Source: Halomonas campaniensis (GTDB lineage: Bacteria; Pseudomonadota; Gammaproteobacteria; Pseudomonadales; Halomonadaceae). From it: 52,681 bases of DNA. The notes under the pieces were generated by a model. That model did not search any database and was not told the DNA's origin. It was given only the letters and a program-made list of their open reading frames with translations. The DNA lies in the NCBI RefSeq assembly GCF_002211105.1, contig NZ_JPUA01000001.1, forward strand, positions 114,059-166,739. The letters run 5' to 3'. Positions 52,204-52,681 of this stretch are shown here, piece by piece. Positions within the stretch are counted from its first letter, which is position 1, and each line of letters starts with the position of its first letter. Both the position numbers and the translations under genes were made by a program.

Positions 52204-52681
52204 TCAAACAGCAGCATCTTGAGCGCTGCTGTTAGTTTCCGCTTCCAGTCGCTGCTGCGCGGTGACGCGCACAAAGGCATTGGGTGCGCCCAGCCCTTGG
52301 TAACCTTCACGCTGCACCAGCTCGAAGAAGAACGCCTGGCGGCCGGGTTGGGTATACAGTTGATGGAAGTCACCGTCGCCATCCTGATCAAAGAGAATGT
52401 GGTGTTCTTGCATCCATTGCAGGGTTTGCGCCGGTAGGTCGAAGCGCGCGGCTAGGTCGCGGTAGTAGTTACCGGGAATCGGCAGTAGCGGCGTGCCCGC
52501 CTGCCGCAGCCCTGCGCTGGTGTCACGCATGGCGCTGGTGCGCAGGGCGACATGGTGAATTCCCGAGCCACCGTACTGGCGCACAAAGCGGTTGCTGGCG
52601 GTATCCGGCGAGGCACTGGCGTTAAGCGCCAGGCGAAAGCGGCCGTTATAGTTCTGCAGCACCTGGCTCTGGATCAGCCCG
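52204..52681 (-). CDS. C-terminal part of 3-dehydroshikimate dehydratase (QuiC1-like, HPPD-type domain)
   Basis: The frame is open to the window edge, giving about 158 C-terminal residues; the start lies outside. The sequence has a VOC/4-hydroxyphenylpyruvate dioxygenase-like domain (G-I-H-H-V-A-L-R-T, then Y-Y-R-D-L-A-A-R-F, F-H-Q-L-Y-T, and F-F-F-E-L-V-Q-R). The ending G-A-P-N-A-x-V-R-x-x-A-Q-Q is as in QuiC1/QsuB-type fusions, which have an N-terminal TIM-barrel dehydratase domain. Such enzymes convert 3-dehydroshikimate to protocatechuate. A true HPPD is the alternative, but the ending and the aroQ/IclR context favour QuiC1. Confidence 0.75.
   Translation of the reverse strand, partial: GLIQSQVLQNYNGRFRLALNASASPDTASNRFVRQYGGSGIHHVALRTSAMRDTSAGLRQAGTPLLPIPGNYYRDLAARFDLPAQTLQWMQEHHILFDQDGDGDFHQLYTQPGRQAFFFELVQREGYQGLGAPNAFVRVTAQQRLEAETNSSAQDAAV

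Noticed and set aside
52077..52217. Possible 46-codon gene overlapping the end of the quiC-like gene (starts M-L-L-F-D-P-N).
   Set aside because: No clear ribosome site and no recognisable motif; it might be real but cannot be supported from sequence alone.

Overview
The window is a GC-rich gammaproteobacterial chromosome segment. Its gene content and protein style point to the Halomonadaceae (Halomonas or a close relative): gmk-rpoZ-spoT-ridA, oxyR-recG, ubiC-ubiA-phoB-phoR and pstCAB-phoU blocks, hexR, a Na+-coupled NSS transporter, an orphan Tat-exported TRAP binding protein, and TTT and AEC transporters. There are no rRNA or tRNA genes, insertion sequences, prophage genes or CRISPR arrays. 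Genus assignment is an inference from gene content.

Layout. 1-2.7 kb: the end of a pirin gene, an AlkA-type glycosylase, and a hipA-hipB toxin-antitoxin pair in the order toxin-antitoxin, behind three evenly spaced palindromes. 2.8-5.1 kb: an MFS exporter, a glycine-zipper lipoprotein and an extensin-like protein. 5.2-13 kb: core information and stress genes (gmk, rpoZ, spoT, ridA, a YeeZ-like epimerase, oxyR, recG). 13-21.3 kb: a YccS-like membrane protein, then a five-gene catabolic operon (two membrane proteins, M20 amidohydrolase, beta-hydroxyacid dehydrogenase, aldehyde dehydrogenase) facing a LysR gene. 21.3-25 kb: an SCP2-like gene coupled to an HU gene, a rubredoxin-reductase-like flavoprotein, ubiC and ubiA. 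25-36.2 kb: the phosphate regulon (phoBR and pstS-pstCAB-phoU, both with Pho boxes), interrupted by an AT-rich island at about 27.0-29.6 kb and by PCu(A)C and cysZ. 36.3-46 kb: YciA-like thioesterase, TRAP binding protein, uvrD, hexR, a small unknown gene, NSS transporter, DUF72, and a 2-oxoadipate dioxygenase/decarboxylase gene. 45.7-52.7 kb: a probable quinate/shikimate-type catabolic cluster (aroQ, IclR regulator, tctCBA, SDR, AEC permease, and the C-terminus of a quiC-like dehydroshikimate dehydratase).

The most striking region is the AT-rich island. It holds three paralogous small exported acidic proteins with a D-L-x-x-D-E-G-D motif. Each is preceded by the same promoter layout: a CATGTGnnATT element exactly 120 bp upstream of a sigma-54-type -24 GG, an IHF-like site exactly 37 bp upstream of it, and GG-N10-GC. 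After the first and second genes lie two homologous copies of a structured RNA of about 147 nt. Its stems carry compensatory base changes, and each copy ends in an intrinsic terminator. The first copy is also rich in GGA motifs of the CsrA/RsmA-binding kind. I recognise no named family for the proteins or the RNA, and I regard this as the best candidate for an undescribed system in the window.
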